A stretch of DNA of 64,000 nucleotides from Keguizhuia sedimenti (GTDB taxonomy: Bacteria; Pseudomonadota; Gammaproteobacteria; Burkholderiales; Burkholderiaceae_D), in the NCBI GenBank assembly GCA_030715135.1, contig JAUYVH010000002.1, forward strand, positions 1 through 64,000, written 5' to 3'. This document shows, in pieces, positions 52,736 through 62,338 of this stretch; the stretch's first letter is position 1; every line of letters starts with the position of its first letter. Below the pieces are notes generated by a model. It had not been told where the DNA came from and made no database searches. It worked only from the letters and a program-made list of their open reading frames with translations. Position numbers and translations under genes: made by a program.

Positions 52736-53999
52736 ACATTCTCTAAAAAAGAAAATCACCAGGATATTCGTGCTGCTGGCATTCGTTCTGGCGAGCTTTT
52801 TTACGTTTGTTTCCTACACGGCGGTCGAATATATCGAGGGGCAGTTAATCGACGGCTATATGGAAAAGCTCGCCGGTTCGCTGATCGCGCATCACAAGCA
52901 GAATCAAAAAGTGGAAGTTCCGCCGGACACCGCCTTTTATGTCAACGACGAGATTCCGGGCGAACTGAAATCCGCTTCCGCAGGCATTCATCAGGTGTGG
53001 ATCGACAAGCGCGAAATGCAGGCGCTGCTCATCGACGAGGACGGCAACCGGTATGCCGTCACCCATGATATGAGTGAATTCGAACAAACCGAATCCGCTA
53101 TCTTCACGATACTTGGAATCGGCTTTATCTGCAGCTTGTTGCTGGCTGCAATCCTAGGCGTTGCAACGGCAAGGCGCATCATCTCGCCGGTATCCGATCT
53201 CGCCAATGCGGTGAAAAGCAATGCAAGTTCGTCGAAGCTCCCTGCTTTGAATGATGACGATGAGATCGGCCTGCTGGCCCGCGCCTTTGCCAGACGGACC
53301 GATGAACTGCAGCGGTATCTTACGCGGGAACGCCTTTTTACCGGCGACGTCAGCCATGAATTGCGCACGCCTCTGACGGTCATGATGGGAGCAGCCGAAA
53401 TGCTGCAGGCACAACTTGGCGACAACCCCAGACAACTGGCTGCAGCCGAGCGCATCAGGCGCGTTGCGGCAGAGACGTCCGAGCGCGTCAGCGCCCTGTT
53501 GCTGTTGTCGCGCAGCCCTGAGCTTCTCGATGCCCCGAAGACTTCCATGAATTCCATCATTCAGGCCGAGATAGAGCGCTACCAGTATCTTTTATTCGGC
53601 AAGCATGTGGAATGTAATGTTTATGCACACGATGAGATCTGGATCGATGTGCGTCCCGAGCTGGCCGGGATCGCGATCGGCAATCTGATCCGCAATGCGT
53701 TCCAGCATACCGAAACCGGCAGTGTAAGTGTGCGGCTGTCACCGAAGAAACTGGTCATAGAGGATACCGGTTCGGGAATTCCGCCGACCGTGCGCGCACG
53801 CCTCTTCGAGCGATTTGTTCAGGATGAAGACAATTCCACCGAAGGAACAGGCTTGGGATTGTCGATTGTGAAAAGAGTCGCCGAACATGTCGGATGGACC
53901 GTTGTGCTGGAAGATCCGGCGACCGGTGGAAGCCGCTTCGTCATCTCGTTTGCATCGGAAGCATCAGGCCGCGCGCCTGCCGATGGCCTTTCCGCCTGA
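52725..53999 (+). CDS. Sensor histidine kinase beside eptA
   Basis: Two membrane helices (about 13-33 and 128-150) enclose a roughly 95-residue periplasmic sensor. They are followed by HAMP-like sequence (ARRIISPVSDLANAV), the H-box DVSHELRTPLTVMMGAAEML and the HATPase with NLIRNAFQHTETGS, DTGSGIP and GTGLGLSIV. It is encoded with, and overlaps, the OmpR-type regulator. The arrangement resembles PmrB/BasS-type sensors of cationic peptides or metals near eptA. The periplasmic domain has no clear iron-binding ExxE motif. Confidence 0.92.
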   Translation: MKIKHSLKKKITRIFVLLAFVLASFFTFVSYTAVEYIEGQLIDGYMEKLAGSLIAHHKQNQKVEVPPDTAFYVNDEIPGELKSASAGIHQVWIDKREMQALLIDEDGNRYAVTHDMSEFEQTESAIFTILGIGFICSLLLAAILGVATARRIISPVSDLANAVKSNASSSKLPALNDDDEIGLLARAFARRTDELQRYLTRERLFTGDVSHELRTPLTVMMGAAEMLQAQLGDNPRQLAAAERIRRVAAETSERVSALLLLSRSPELLDAPKTSMNSIIQAEIERYQYLLFGKHVECNVYAHDEIWIDVRPELAGIAIGNLIRNAFQHTETGSVSVRLSPKKLVIEDTGSGIPPTVRARLFERFVQDEDNSTEGTGLGLSIVKRVAEHVGWTVVLEDPATGGSRFVISFASEASGRAPADGLSA

Positions 54000-54457
54000 G
54001 CGTTCTTCACTGTCGCAGCCAGCTTCGTTTAAGGCTTGACTGCACCTCGCCGTCTTCCTCGGCTTTCAACATTATGAACAATGCTAAAAGGCCGGCGCCA
54101 CAGTGCCGGGGTCCGGTATTTCTCAAACGGCCAGCCGATCTTTCACTTTTCTTCCGAATTGAGTAATTCCGGAATTTCAACGGTCCAAAACGATGTAGAT
54201 ATTTTCTATTGCGCCGGCTTCTTTTTGCCTAGGCGAAATTCCGGCTGCTGCTGCCGCCGCGGTGCATCGGCATGCAATCTCAGCATGTTCACGGTGGACG
54301 ATACGGGCTGCTATGCGGTCTGCCCGCGAATAATGTGATTTATCAAACTGTATCGAAATAGGCCGGCCGCATGCCTTCGCAAGCGTTGCAAAGGAGCCGG
54401 TTTGGCGCATACTAAATTCATGTTGCAATATTAAAGTGCAGGATAAAAGGGGAAGAA
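54000..54457. other. Non-coding stretch between signalling genes
   Basis: About 460 bases without a supported gene. A TGTGATTTATCAAA at 54336-54349 resembles half of an FNR box but has the wrong spacing. The region contains the promoter of the single-domain receiver gene. Confidence 0.4.
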
Positions 54458-54862
54458 ATGCCAACGAAAAACGACAATGTCGTGCTGGTAGTAGACGACG
54501 ACAAGTTGGCCCGTTCAGTGATCGTCAACATGCTCGAACTGAAAGGGTACAAGATTCTGGAAGCAGACAGCACGCATGATGCGATGGACCATTTGCGGTC
54601 CAGGGAGCGCATCGACCTGCTGGTGACGGATTTTTACATGCCGGGCAATCTCAACGGCGAACAGTTCGTCAAGCTCGCAAGATCAGTACGTCCGGAATTG
54701 AAGGTTTTATATGCAACCGGATATGCCGATGCATTGCGCGAAGACACTTTGGACAGCGACGACACGCAACTGCTTGCCAAGCCTTTTCAGCTCAACGTCT
54801 TGCTGAGCAAGGTAAACACCATGATAGCGGGGCAGGGAGACTCTTTGAACACTGCTGCCTGA
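54458..54862 (+). CDS. Single-domain response regulator receiver protein
   Basis: A CheY-like receiver of 134 residues with VVDDDKLA (acidic residues), LLVTDFYMPGNLNG (phospho-acceptor Asp about 55), YATGYAD and LLAKPFQL (Lys). No output domain is present. Such proteins act in phosphorelay steps or by protein contact, often with hybrid or orphan kinases. It lies between the lipid A block and the Fnr-like gene and no kinase is adjacent on the same strand, so its partner is unknown. The ATG follows a GGGGAAG site. Confidence 0.9.
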   Translation: MPTKNDNVVLVVDDDKLARSVIVNMLELKGYKILEADSTHDAMDHLRSRERIDLLVTDFYMPGNLNGEQFVKLARSVRPELKVLYATGYADALREDTLDSDDTQLLAKPFQLNVLLSKVNTMIAGQGDSLNTAA

Positions 54863-54951
54863 CTGCTAACCGGCAGCATGGCGGCAAAGAAGGCAAACTT
54901 GGAAGCGTACTGCAATACCTGCTTCCGGTTTGCCAGGCTGGAGGCCGGATC

Positions 54952-55791
54952 TTAAGCGGCAAGCTCTTTGTCGGCCATCTCGATGTCTGACGGTTCGACG
55001 ATAACTTTCTTCGCTTTTGCCTTGGACGGCGGCAGGCGGCGCAGGGTGCGCAGTGTCTGCGCTTCCTTCAGGATCACGGCGCGTCCGTCTACCCCTATGT
55101 ATCCCAGGCGGTCGAATGCGGACATGGTACGGCTGACGGTCTCGAGGGTTAAACCGAGATAGCTGCCGATATCCTGGCGTGTCATGCGCAGGTTGAATTC
55201 CTTGCCAGAATATCCCATGGCCGAGAAACGCTCCGACAGCGACATCAGGAAGCGTGCGACGCGCGCTTCGGCGCTGAGCGAGCCCAGCATGTTCAGCATG
55301 ATCTGTTCGCGTACCAGTTCACGGCTGATCGCGCTGTACAGTGCCATTTCCATTTCCGGATAGCGGCGGCTCAGGGAAGTCAGCATCTTGAACGGCACCA
55401 TGACGATATCGCAGCTGCTCAGCGCAACGGCTTCGGATGCATACTTTTTCTGATGGATGCCGTCTGTGCCGAGCAAGTCGCCTTTCATGGGGAAGCCCAG
55501 TACCTGCTCATTGCCGGCATCGTCCAGCAGAACAGTCTTCAGGAAGCCGGAATTGACGATGTAGAGCATGTCGAAGGGCTGGCCGATGGTGAAAATGCGC
55601 TGGCCTGCCTTGAACTGAACATGCTGAAACACGATGTCGCGGTCGGCTGCGGCGCTGCCCGGAGCAATCTGAAGCAGATTGCAGACATCGGCCAGGCTGG
55701 ACCAGAGGTGCCCCGCACGCTGCCGGCCTGCTTCTGCACTGGAATGGGAGGAAGTAGGTGCTGAACGGTTATCGGCGAAAGATATGGACAC
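54952..55791 (-). CDS. Fnr-type regulator without the iron-sulfur cysteine cluster
   Basis: GTG start at 55791 with GGGAG seven bases upstream; earlier Met codons (55836, 55956) lack sites. A beta-barrel sensor (about 55-165) and a Crp/Fnr helix-turn-helix follow: MTRQDIGSYLGLTLETVSRTMSAFDRLGYI (about 205-235). The recognition helix ETVSR is that of FNR, so it should bind TTGAT-N4-ATCAA. The N-terminal region has only one cysteine (DVCNLLQ) instead of the three or four that hold the [4Fe-4S] cluster. Direct oxygen sensing by that route is therefore unlikely. A lysine-rich tail ends the protein. Confidence 0.88.
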   Translation of the reverse strand: MSISFADNRSAPTSSHSSAEAGRQRAGHLWSSLADVCNLLQIAPGSAAADRDIVFQHVQFKAGQRIFTIGQPFDMLYIVNSGFLKTVLLDDAGNEQVLGFPMKGDLLGTDGIHQKKYASEAVALSSCDIVMVPFKMLTSLSRRYPEMEMALYSAISRELVREQIMLNMLGSLSAEARVARFLMSLSERFSAMGYSGKEFNLRMTRQDIGSYLGLTLETVSRTMSAFDRLGYIGVDGRAVILKEAQTLRTLRRLPPSKAKAKKVIVEPSDIEMADKELAA

Positions 55792-56111
55792 TGTGTTCTC
55801 CCTAAGTATGAATCTTTGATATGGATCTTCAAGCATTAGAAAAAATTGAAGCTTTCTTGCTAAGCGGCTTGTGATTTGTTGAAACGGAGTATGGCAAATT
55901 GCCGAAAATATAAATATCAGCGGCGGCTTATATGGTGCGTAGGAACTACGTCTCAAGCTTTAGGAATATTCCTACACGGAGGATCCGAGAATTCATCAGC
56001 ACTTCTCCATGCGTGCGCCATATCAAGCGATGTGTTTGGCAGTTCCGGGCTTGAGAACTTGTATGTAATTGCCCGGTCAAGCGGATAAGACCATGCAATG
56101 ATGAGGAACAG
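55792..56111. other. Divergent intergenic region
   Basis: About 320 bases between the Fnr-like gene (-) and the small plus-strand gene. AT-rich, with no palindrome matching an FNR box. Confidence 0.35.
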
Positions 56112-56459
56112 ATGCACACTAAGCTTGCAGCTTTGCGATCCCATGTCGCATCCGGAAACATTGAATGTGTATACGTATGGATTACCAAGGAACAGGACAC
56201 AGGTGACGCCTGCTATTACCGTTTTGACGCCGAAATCTACGGACGCGGCAGCGCTGAAGCCGGACATCTGGAGCCGGTAAAATCAGAAAGCGGCCTGGTC
56301 AAGGTAGACAAGGCCAGGGCAACGGGAAATCTAATCGGCGGAAAGGAGAACAGCCTGGTCAAATCCATCGGCGCGCGTATCCTGCTCGAGCTGAAAGGCC
56401 TGTGGCGCAAAGGAGAATTCCCGAACGCGAAATTCCTGAACTACTGCAATATCCATTAA
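56112..56459 (+). CDS. Hypothetical protein, 115 aa
   Basis: Begins MHTKLAALRSHVASGNIECV after a GAGG site. It is soluble, with a mixed alpha/beta pattern: VYVWITKEQDTGDACYYRFD, then a charged middle and a C-terminal helix SIGARILLELKGLWRKGEFPN. No signal peptide or membrane helix is present. I recognise no family. It lies convergent with regA (stops 54 bases apart) and divergent from the Fnr-like gene, in a redox-control neighbourhood. Confidence 0.6.
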   Translation: MHTKLAALRSHVASGNIECVYVWITKEQDTGDACYYRFDAEIYGRGSAEAGHLEPVKSESGLVKVDKARATGNLIGGKENSLVKSIGARILLELKGLWRKGEFPNAKFLNYCNIH

Positions 56460-56513
56460 AAGCCACCGTTTCGCTGGCAACCCGGCTGCACCACTCGTGC
56501 CGTGCAGCAATGG

Positions 56514-57050
56514 CTATTTCACCCGCTGCTTTTCCAGTTTGCGCGCCAGGGTCCTGCGGTGCATTCCGAGGCGGCGCGCCGCTTCCGAGATATTGAAATC
56601 GGTTTCGGCCAGTACCTGGTGAATGCGCTCCCATTCCAGGGTCTTGATTGAAGTTGCCCGGTTGGTCATGTCCATCTCTTCCTTTCCGGCCACGTGTCCG
56701 AACGCCGCTTCGATGTCGTCGGTATTGGAAGGTTTGGCAAGATACTGGCAGGCGCCCAGCTTGATCGCTTCGACCGCAGTATTGATGCTGGCAAAACCGG
56801 TCAGCACCACAATCTGCATGGCAGGATGATGTTCGTGCAAGGTACGGACGCAGGTCAGCCCGGATGCGTTGCCGTTCAGCTTGAGGTCTACCACTGCAAA
56901 CTGCGGCGTATGCTGCTTCAGGAGTTCGCGGACTTCATCCAGGCTGGTGGCATGCAGAACCTGATAGCTGCGTCGCTCGAAGGAGCGGCACAGCGTGCGG
57001 GCAAAGGCCGCATCGTCTTCGACGATCAACAGCAGTCGGTCAGGCTGCAT
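56514..57050 (-). CDS. regA: RegA/PrrA-type redox response regulator
   Basis: Receiver with VEDDAAFA, FAVVDLKLNGNASGL (phospho-acceptor Asp), VVLTGFASINTAVEAIKLGACQYLAKP (Lys). A short linker and a Fis-type helix-turn-helix follow: EWERIHQVLAETDFNISEAARRLGMHRRTLARKLEK. This is the RegA/PrrA/ActR layout, in which the DNA-binding domain lacks an ATPase module. The start lies within the last codons of regB (eleven-base overlap). It responds to quinone or respiratory state via RegB and should regulate respiratory genes, probably including the cyo operon upstream. Confidence 0.92.
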   Translation of the reverse strand: MQPDRLLLIVEDDAAFARTLCRSFERRSYQVLHATSLDEVRELLKQHTPQFAVVDLKLNGNASGLTCVRTLHEHHPAMQIVVLTGFASINTAVEAIKLGACQYLAKPSNTDDIEAAFGHVAGKEEMDMTNRATSIKTLEWERIHQVLAETDFNISEAARRLGMHRRTLARKLEKQRVK

Positions 57051-58389
57051 GGTGCATCCCCTCGTCCAGAGCGATCGCGCTCAGAGGCAGGCTGACGGAG
57101 ACTTCCGCGCCTCCTTGCGGAAGATTGCGTGCAGACAGCACTCCTCCCAGGGTGCGCGCCACATTCATGGCCAGGAACAAGCCGAGGCCGCTGCCTGGCC
57201 GTCCCTTGGTGGACTGATACGGTTTGCCGATCTGGGACAGCATGGTCTCGGTAAAACCGGGACCCGCGTCGGACACATGCAAATTCAGTGCGCCGGATTC
57301 CACGCTGGCTTCGAGCTTGAGCCACTTTGGCGATGCTTCCAGCGCATTGTCCAGAAGGTTGTGCAGCATTTGCTTGATCGCGGCATCGGATACGACCGGC
57401 ATGTCCTGCCGGATGCGGTTGTCGTAAACAAAGGTCTCGACCTGCCTTGTTGCGCGCCATTCGTACGCCAGGCCATCCAGGAAGGTCACCACGGTAGTTC
57501 GCTCGGATGCTTCTCCCCGCGCCTCGCCGGCCGACAGCAAAATGCCGCTCACAATCGCCTTGCAGCGCTGCAACTCGCTTTGCATGAGATCGATTTCTTC
57601 GATCAGATCGGCATGCCGGGTCAATTCCGGCATGTGCTTCCAGTCGCCGAGAATGACTGACATGGTCGCCATGGGCGTGCCGAGTTCATGGGCCGCACCC
57701 GAAGCCAGCAGACCCATGCGGACGATATGCTCTTCTTCGGCGGCCTGCTGGCGCAGATCGGCAAGCTGCGAGTCGGCCAGCCGGACGTTACGGTTGATCG
57801 ACCCAATGAAAATCACCAGCAGCACCGCATTCAGCACGAAGCAGATCAGCATGCCCTGGATATAGGGGCTGTGAAATCCGAGCACGTGATCCATCGGCAG
57901 GTCCAGCGGCTTGGAGAACAGGGACAGGCCGGCCAGGCAGAGACTGGTGATGGCAACAATGGTCCAGGTCGACCAGGCTTCCAGCATGACCGCGCTCAGG
58001 ATCACCTGCAGCAGGTAAAGGAAGGCATAGGGATTGGTTATTCCGCCGCTGTAATAAAGCTGCGCGGTCAGGCTGGCGACATCCACAAGCAGGGCAAAAA
58101 ACAATTCCCTGTTCGATACCGGCCGCGCCTTGTGCCAGCGCAGGTGGCTGGCGACGTTGAAGAGCATCAGGCTGCCCAGCACGGCCAGCATCTGCGGCAA
58201 AGGCAGATCAAGCAGATACAGCTTGCTGGCGACCGCAATCGTAGTCAGCTGTCCGATCACCGCTACCCATCGCAGCTGGATAAGCAGCATCATGTTCTTG
58301 TGGCCGACCGCGTTTTCCACGCTTGAGGCTGTCGCCCACTTTCCTATCATGCCCAGGTCGGGCATGAACGTTCCATTTCGGCCTTGCAT
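57040..58389 (-). CDS. regB: RegB/PrrB-type redox sensor kinase
   Basis: Start at MQGRNGTFMPDLGM (58389) after GGAG. Six membrane helices occupy about residues 25-220. The quinone-binding heptad of RegB (GGxxNPF) is seen as GGITNPY. The H-box is SGAAHELGTPMATMSVIL. A cysteine follows in SELQRCKAIVSGIL, close to the redox-active Cys of RegB. The HATPase has NLLDNALEASP, DAGPGF and GSGLGLFLAMNVA. It lies just downstream of SURF1 in the cytochrome bo3 operon, so it can monitor electron flow through that oxidase. Confidence 0.92.
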   Translation of the reverse strand: MQGRNGTFMPDLGMIGKWATASSVENAVGHKNMMLLIQLRWVAVIGQLTTIAVASKLYLLDLPLPQMLAVLGSLMLFNVASHLRWHKARPVSNRELFFALLVDVASLTAQLYYSGGITNPYAFLYLLQVILSAVMLEAWSTWTIVAITSLCLAGLSLFSKPLDLPMDHVLGFHSPYIQGMLICFVLNAVLLVIFIGSINRNVRLADSQLADLRQQAAEEEHIVRMGLLASGAAHELGTPMATMSVILGDWKHMPELTRHADLIEEIDLMQSELQRCKAIVSGILLSAGEARGEASERTTVVTFLDGLAYEWRATRQVETFVYDNRIRQDMPVVSDAAIKQMLHNLLDNALEASPKWLKLEASVESGALNLHVSDAGPGFTETMLSQIGKPYQSTKGRPGSGLGLFLAMNVARTLGGVLSARNLPQGGAEVSVSLPLSAIALDEGMHHAA

Positions 58390-58414
58390 ATTTCGTTTCT
58401 CCGCCGGGCAAAGC

Positions 58415-59224
58415 TTATTCTTCTTTGCCGGCTCGCAATTTTTCACGTTCTTCGCGCAACACCCAAATTCCCGCAGCGGCCGTCATCAGGCCCAGTGCAT
58501 ACCAGGTCAACGCGTAGACGAGATGATTATTTGGAAACGAAACCACCGTGAGACCACCGACCGGATAGCGGGTGCGCTTGTCCGAAGCGTGATCGTACAC
58601 GGATTCCCGGTTTGCATCAGCGTCGATGAAATACGGGGCGACCTGCGTCAGATCGCGCGCCCGTGCAATCGCCTGCACGTCGCGCGAATACCATTGCTCG
58701 CTGGATATGTCGTTCTTGCGCAGAAAGGCGCCTCCGGGTTCGCTCATGCGCAGCAGGCCGGTCACCGTGGACGGCCCCTCCGGAAGAAGGAGCTGCGTAT
58801 CGGCGGGCTGTGGCGGAACGAAGCCACGGTTGATCAGGACGATGCTTCCGTCCGCGGTGCGCAGCGGAGTCAGCAGCCAATAGCCGCTGCCGAGGCTGGT
58901 GGTCGCGCGCACCTTGGTCGCACGCTCGTGCAGGAAAGTCCCGGTGACGCGCACGTGGCGGTATTCGTCGCTTTCGGCATTGACGGCCGGCCATTGCTCG
59001 GGGCCCGGTGCTTCGACCGGAGCTGCATGTATGCGCTGTTCTACCCGCGCGATCAGTGCTTCTTTCCAGGACAGGCGTTGTGCCTGCCATGTGCCCAGGG
59101 CAAGGAAACCGATGAAACAAAAAGCCAGGAAGGCAAGCAGGGAGAACAGCTTGACGCGGGAACGGGAGCCTTGCGCTCCGTCATGAGAAAACGGGCGGCC
59201 GTGCCGCCCGGAATCGTCCGTCAT
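58415..59224 (-). CDS. SURF1-family oxidase assembly protein
   Basis: One membrane helix near the N-terminus (about 25-45, FSLLAFLAFCFIGFLALGTWQ) and one near the C-terminus (about 240-260) enclose a periplasmic domain. The family signature LGTWQAQRLSWKEALIARVE, VRVTGTF, GYWLLTPLRTADGSIVLINRGFVP and NNHLVYALTWYALGLMTAA are present. SURF1 helps insert haem into haem-copper oxidases. The gene follows cyoD by about 50 bases and precedes regB, so it belongs to the quinol oxidase operon rather than to an aa3 operon. Confidence 0.92.
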   Translation of the reverse strand: MTDDSGRHGRPFSHDGAQGSRSRVKLFSLLAFLAFCFIGFLALGTWQAQRLSWKEALIARVEQRIHAAPVEAPGPEQWPAVNAESDEYRHVRVTGTFLHERATKVRATTSLGSGYWLLTPLRTADGSIVLINRGFVPPQPADTQLLLPEGPSTVTGLLRMSEPGGAFLRKNDISSEQWYSRDVQAIARARDLTQVAPYFIDADANRESVYDHASDKRTRYPVGGLTVVSFPNNHLVYALTWYALGLMTAAAGIWVLREEREKLRAGKEE

Positions 59225-59273
59225 TGGATAATAAGAGTGTTTGGCAAAATAAAGTCGGTTCCGCCAGGCATTC

Positions 59274-59690
59274 TTACATGGAAGGCATGCTGCTGGAGTG
59301 CATGCCCGGCATCATGTTTGCGTTCATGTGATACATCACCCAGATCGACCCGGCCAGCATGATGGCGACGATCAGCACGGTGAAGACTAGTGCAAGCATG
59401 TTCCAGCCGCCTTCGGACTTGGTGTTCATGTGCAGGAAGTACACCATATGCACCACCACCTGCACTGCGGCCAGCGCCAGGATCGCAATTCCGGCGGTGG
59501 ATGAATTGGTGAAGACATTCCCCATGACCAGCCAGAACGGGATGATAGTCAGTACCGCTGCCAGCACGAAGCCGGTCATGTAGCTTTTCAGGCTGCCGTG
59601 GTCAGCGTGATCGTCATGGTGGTCATGCCCATGATGATCGCCGTGATGATGCGCGCCGGCATGAGCGGTATGTGCAGTCGGATGGTTCAT
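59274..59690 (-). CDS. cyoD: Cytochrome bo3 quinol oxidase subunit IV (CyoD)
   Basis: Starts at [18 protein letters not shown] (59690), overlapping the cyoC stop by four bases. A histidine-rich cytoplasmic N-terminus (about 1-30, with [19 protein letters not shown]) precedes three membrane helices and the conserved block [30 protein letters not shown] and WNMLALVFT. CyoD stabilises CuB and haem binding in subunit I. The His-rich extension is longer than in E. coli CyoD and ends with a Met-rich tail ([14 protein letters not shown]), hinting at copper contact. Confidence 0.92.
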   Translation of the reverse strand: MNHPTAHTAHAGAHHHGDHHGHDHHDDHADHGSLKSYMTGFVLAAVLTIIPFWLVMGNVFTNSSTAGIAILALAAVQVVVHMVYFLHMNTKSEGGWNMLALVFTVLIVAIMLAGSIWVMYHMNANMMPGMHSSSMPSM

Positions 59691-60325
59691 GGCAGAACTC
59701 CCATCAGATAAACAAAGCTGAAGACGCCGATCCAGATCAGGTCGAGGAAATGCCAGAACATGGACAGGCATGCCAGGCGACGGCGGTTTTCGGTGGTCAG
59801 GCCGTGCTTGTTCAGTTGCACTGCCAGCGTGGCCAGCCACACGATGCCGAACAATACGTGCAGGCCGTGAGTGCCGACCAGCGTGAAGAAGGACGACATG
59901 GCGGCGCTGCTTTGCGGGCCTGCGCCTACATGGATAAGGTGCGCGAACTCATACAATTCCAGCGCCAGGAAGCCCAGCCCGAATACGCCTGTAACCCCCA
60001 GCCACTTGAGCGCTCTGCCCAGGTGCTTTTTCTGGGCTTCCAGCATGGCGAAGCCGAAAGTGATCGATGAAATCAGGAGCAAGGCGGTATTGATGGCGAC
60101 CAGCTGCAAATCGAACAGCTCTGCGCCCGACGGTCCACCCGCATAACTGCGCCCGAGCACGGCATGCGTGGCAAACAGCGCGGCAAAGATCAGGCAGTCG
60201 CTCATCAGGTACACCCAGAAACCCAGCAGGGTGCTGTTTTCCGGATGGTGGTCCTTGACGTAAAAACGCTGGCTGGATGCGTCCTTCAGGACTTCAAGCG
60301 ACTGGGCATTGATGACTTCAGACAT
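59687..60325 (-). CDS. cyoC: Cytochrome bo3 quinol oxidase subunit III (CyoC)
   Basis: A 212-residue protein with five membrane helices: [77 protein letters not shown] and [20 protein letters not shown]. The layout and motifs are those of subunit III of haem-copper oxidases. It overlaps cyoB by eight bases and cyoD by four. Length and conserved Glu/His positions are normal. Part of the terminal quinol oxidase of the aerobic respiratory chain. Confidence 0.95.
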   Translation of the reverse strand: MSEVINAQSLEVLKDASSQRFYVKDHHPENSTLLGFWVYLMSDCLIFAALFATHAVLGRSYAGGPSGAELFDLQLVAINTALLLISSITFGFAMLEAQKKHLGRALKWLGVTGVFGLGFLALELYEFAHLIHVGAGPQSSAAMSSFFTLVGTHGLHVLFGIVWLATLAVQLNKHGLTTENRRRLACLSMFWHFLDLIWIGVFSFVYLMGVLP

Positions 60326-62327
60326 AACGGTTCTCCAATTGACGTAAGCGGGCGGCCTCGGTGCGGGCCACCTGGTCCGCAGGAATGTAGAAGTCGCGCT
60401 TGTAGTTGAAGGTATGGACGATTACGGCGGTCAGCAGGGTTGCAAAAGAAAGACCGGCAAGCAGCCACATGTGCCAGATCAGGGCAAAGCCGACCACGCC
60501 GCTCAATGCGGCGATCACGAATCCGGCCGCCGTATTCTTCGGCATATGGATAGGCACGAAGCCCTCCTTCGGATGCACATAGCCCTGCTTCTTCATGTCA
60601 TGCCATGCGTCGAGCGTGTAGACGCGGGGCGTGAACGCGAAGTTGTAGTCAGGCGGCGGCGACGAAGTCGCCCACTCCAGCGTGCGGCCATTCCACGGGT
60701 CGCCCGTCACGTCGCGCAGCGCATGGCGGCGCTTGAAGCTGACATAGAACTGGATCAGCTGCGCGCCGATGCCGAAGGCAATCAGCACGGCACCCAGAGC
60801 CGCGATCTGGAACCAGATCTGCAGCGACGGATCCTCGAAGTGGTTCATGCGGCGGGTCACGCCCATCAGACCGAGCACGTACAGCGGCATGAAGGCGGCG
60901 TAGAAACCAACCACCCAGCACCAGAACGACACCTTGCCCCAGAACGCGTCCAGCTTGTAGCCGAAGGCTTTCGGGAACCAGTAATAAATGCCGGCAAACA
61001 GGCCGAACAGCACGCCGCCGATGATCACGTTATGGAAGTGCGCGATCAGGAACAAGCTGTTGTGCAGCACGAAGTCCGCAGGCGGAACCGCCAGCAATAC
61101 GCCGGTCATGCCGCCGATCACGAAGGTGATCATGAAAGCAACGGTCCACATCATCGGCAGCTCGAACTTGATGCGGCCCTTGTACATGGTGAACAGCCAG
61201 TTGAATATCTTCGCGCCGGTCGGGATCGAGATGATCATGGTCGTGATGCCGAAGAAGGAATTCACGCTCGGACCCGAACCCATGGTAAAGAAGTGGTGCA
61301 GCCAGACGATGTAGGACAGCACGGTGATCGCCACGGTTGCATACACCATCGACTTGTAGCCGAACAGGCGCTTGCCGGAATAGGTCGCCACGACTTCCGA
61401 GAAAATGCCGAATACCGGCAACACCAGGATGTAGACCTCAGGGTGGCCCCAGATCCAGATCAGGTTCACATACAACATGGCGTTGCCGCCCAGGTCGTTG
61501 GTGAAGAAGTTGGTGCCGACCAGGCGGTCAAGGCCAAGCAGTGCCAGCACGGCGGTCAGGATCGGGAAAGCGGCGATGATCAGCACGTTGGTGCACAGCG
61601 CGGTCCAAGTGAACACCGGCATCTTCATCATGGTCATGCCGGGCGCGCGCATCTTGACGATAGTCGCGAACAGGTTCACGCCCGACAGCAGCGTGCCCAC
61701 CCCGGCCACCTGCAGCGACCATATGTAGTAGTCCACCCCCACCCCCGGACTTGCCAGGATGCCGGACAGCGGAGGATAAGCCAGCCAGCCGGTGCGCGCG
61801 AATTCGCCGACAAACAGCGACATCATCATCAGCGCAGCGCCGAAAGCTGTCATCCAGAAGCTGAAGTTGTTGAGGAACGGGAAGGCAACGTCGCGCGCAC
61901 CGATCTGCAGCGGCACGACATAGTTCATCAGGCCGGTCACGAAAGGCATGGCGACGAAGAAAATCATGATCACGCCGTGCGCGGTGAAGATCTGGTCGTA
62001 GTGATGCGGCGGCAGATAACCCGCGACGTCACCGAAAGCGATCGCCTGCTGCAAACGCATCATCAATGCATCGGCAAAGCCGCGCAGCAGCATGACCAGT
62101 CCAAGGATCATGTACATGATGCCGATTTTCTTGTGGTCGATGCTGGTGATCCAGTCGCGCCACAGCGGTACCCATAATTTGAAGCGCGTCAACAGCGCAA
62201 TCAGGGCGATGCCGCCCAGTGCCACCATGGCGAAGGTGGCTATCAGGATGGGTTCATGAAAAGGAATCGCATCCCAGCCCAAGCGGCCCATGATGAGTCC
62301 TGTCTGACCTGTAGTTTCTACTTGCAT
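60318..62327 (-). CDS. cyoB: Cytochrome bo3 quinol oxidase subunit I (CyoB)
   Basis: A 669-residue catalytic subunit with about fifteen membrane helices. The haem b/o3 and CuB ligands lie in [33 protein letters not shown] (the His-Tyr cross-link region), [12 protein letters not shown] and [17 protein letters not shown]. Quinol oxidase features include the extra N- and C-terminal helices. It reduces oxygen to water using quinol and pumps protons. The gene follows cyoA by eleven bases and overlaps cyoC by eight. Confidence 0.96.
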   Translation of the reverse strand: MQVETTGQTGLIMGRLGWDAIPFHEPILIATFAMVALGGIALIALLTRFKLWVPLWRDWITSIDHKKIGIMYMILGLVMLLRGFADALMMRLQQAIAFGDVAGYLPPHHYDQIFTAHGVIMIFFVAMPFVTGLMNYVVPLQIGARDVAFPFLNNFSFWMTAFGAALMMMSLFVGEFARTGWLAYPPLSGILASPGVGVDYYIWSLQVAGVGTLLSGVNLFATIVKMRAPGMTMMKMPVFTWTALCTNVLIIAAFPILTAVLALLGLDRLVGTNFFTNDLGGNAMLYVNLIWIWGHPEVYILVLPVFGIFSEVVATYSGKRLFGYKSMVYATVAITVLSYIVWLHHFFTMGSGPSVNSFFGITTMIISIPTGAKIFNWLFTMYKGRIKFELPMMWTVAFMITFVIGGMTGVLLAVPPADFVLHNSLFLIAHFHNVIIGGVLFGLFAGIYYWFPKAFGYKLDAFWGKVSFWCWVVGFYAAFMPLYVLGLMGVTRRMNHFEDPSLQIWFQIAALGAVLIAFGIGAQLIQFYVSFKRRHALRDVTGDPWNGRTLEWATSSPPPDYNFAFTPRVYTLDAWHDMKKQGYVHPKEGFVPIHMPKNTAAGFVIAALSGVVGFALIWHMWLLAGLSFATLLTAVIVHTFNYKRDFYIPADQVARTEAARLRQLENRYV

Positions 62328-62338
62328 GTCGTTACGTC

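Noticed and set aside
54336-54349. Sequence TGTGATTTATCAAA resembling an FNR box
   Set aside because: Only two bases separate the half-sites instead of four and the left half is imperfect.
60414-62177. Very long plus-strand open frame (587 codons) opposite cyoB
   Set aside because: It is a mirror of the highly conserved cyoB gene in high-GC codon usage; the product is His/Arg/Gln-rich with no family resemblance.
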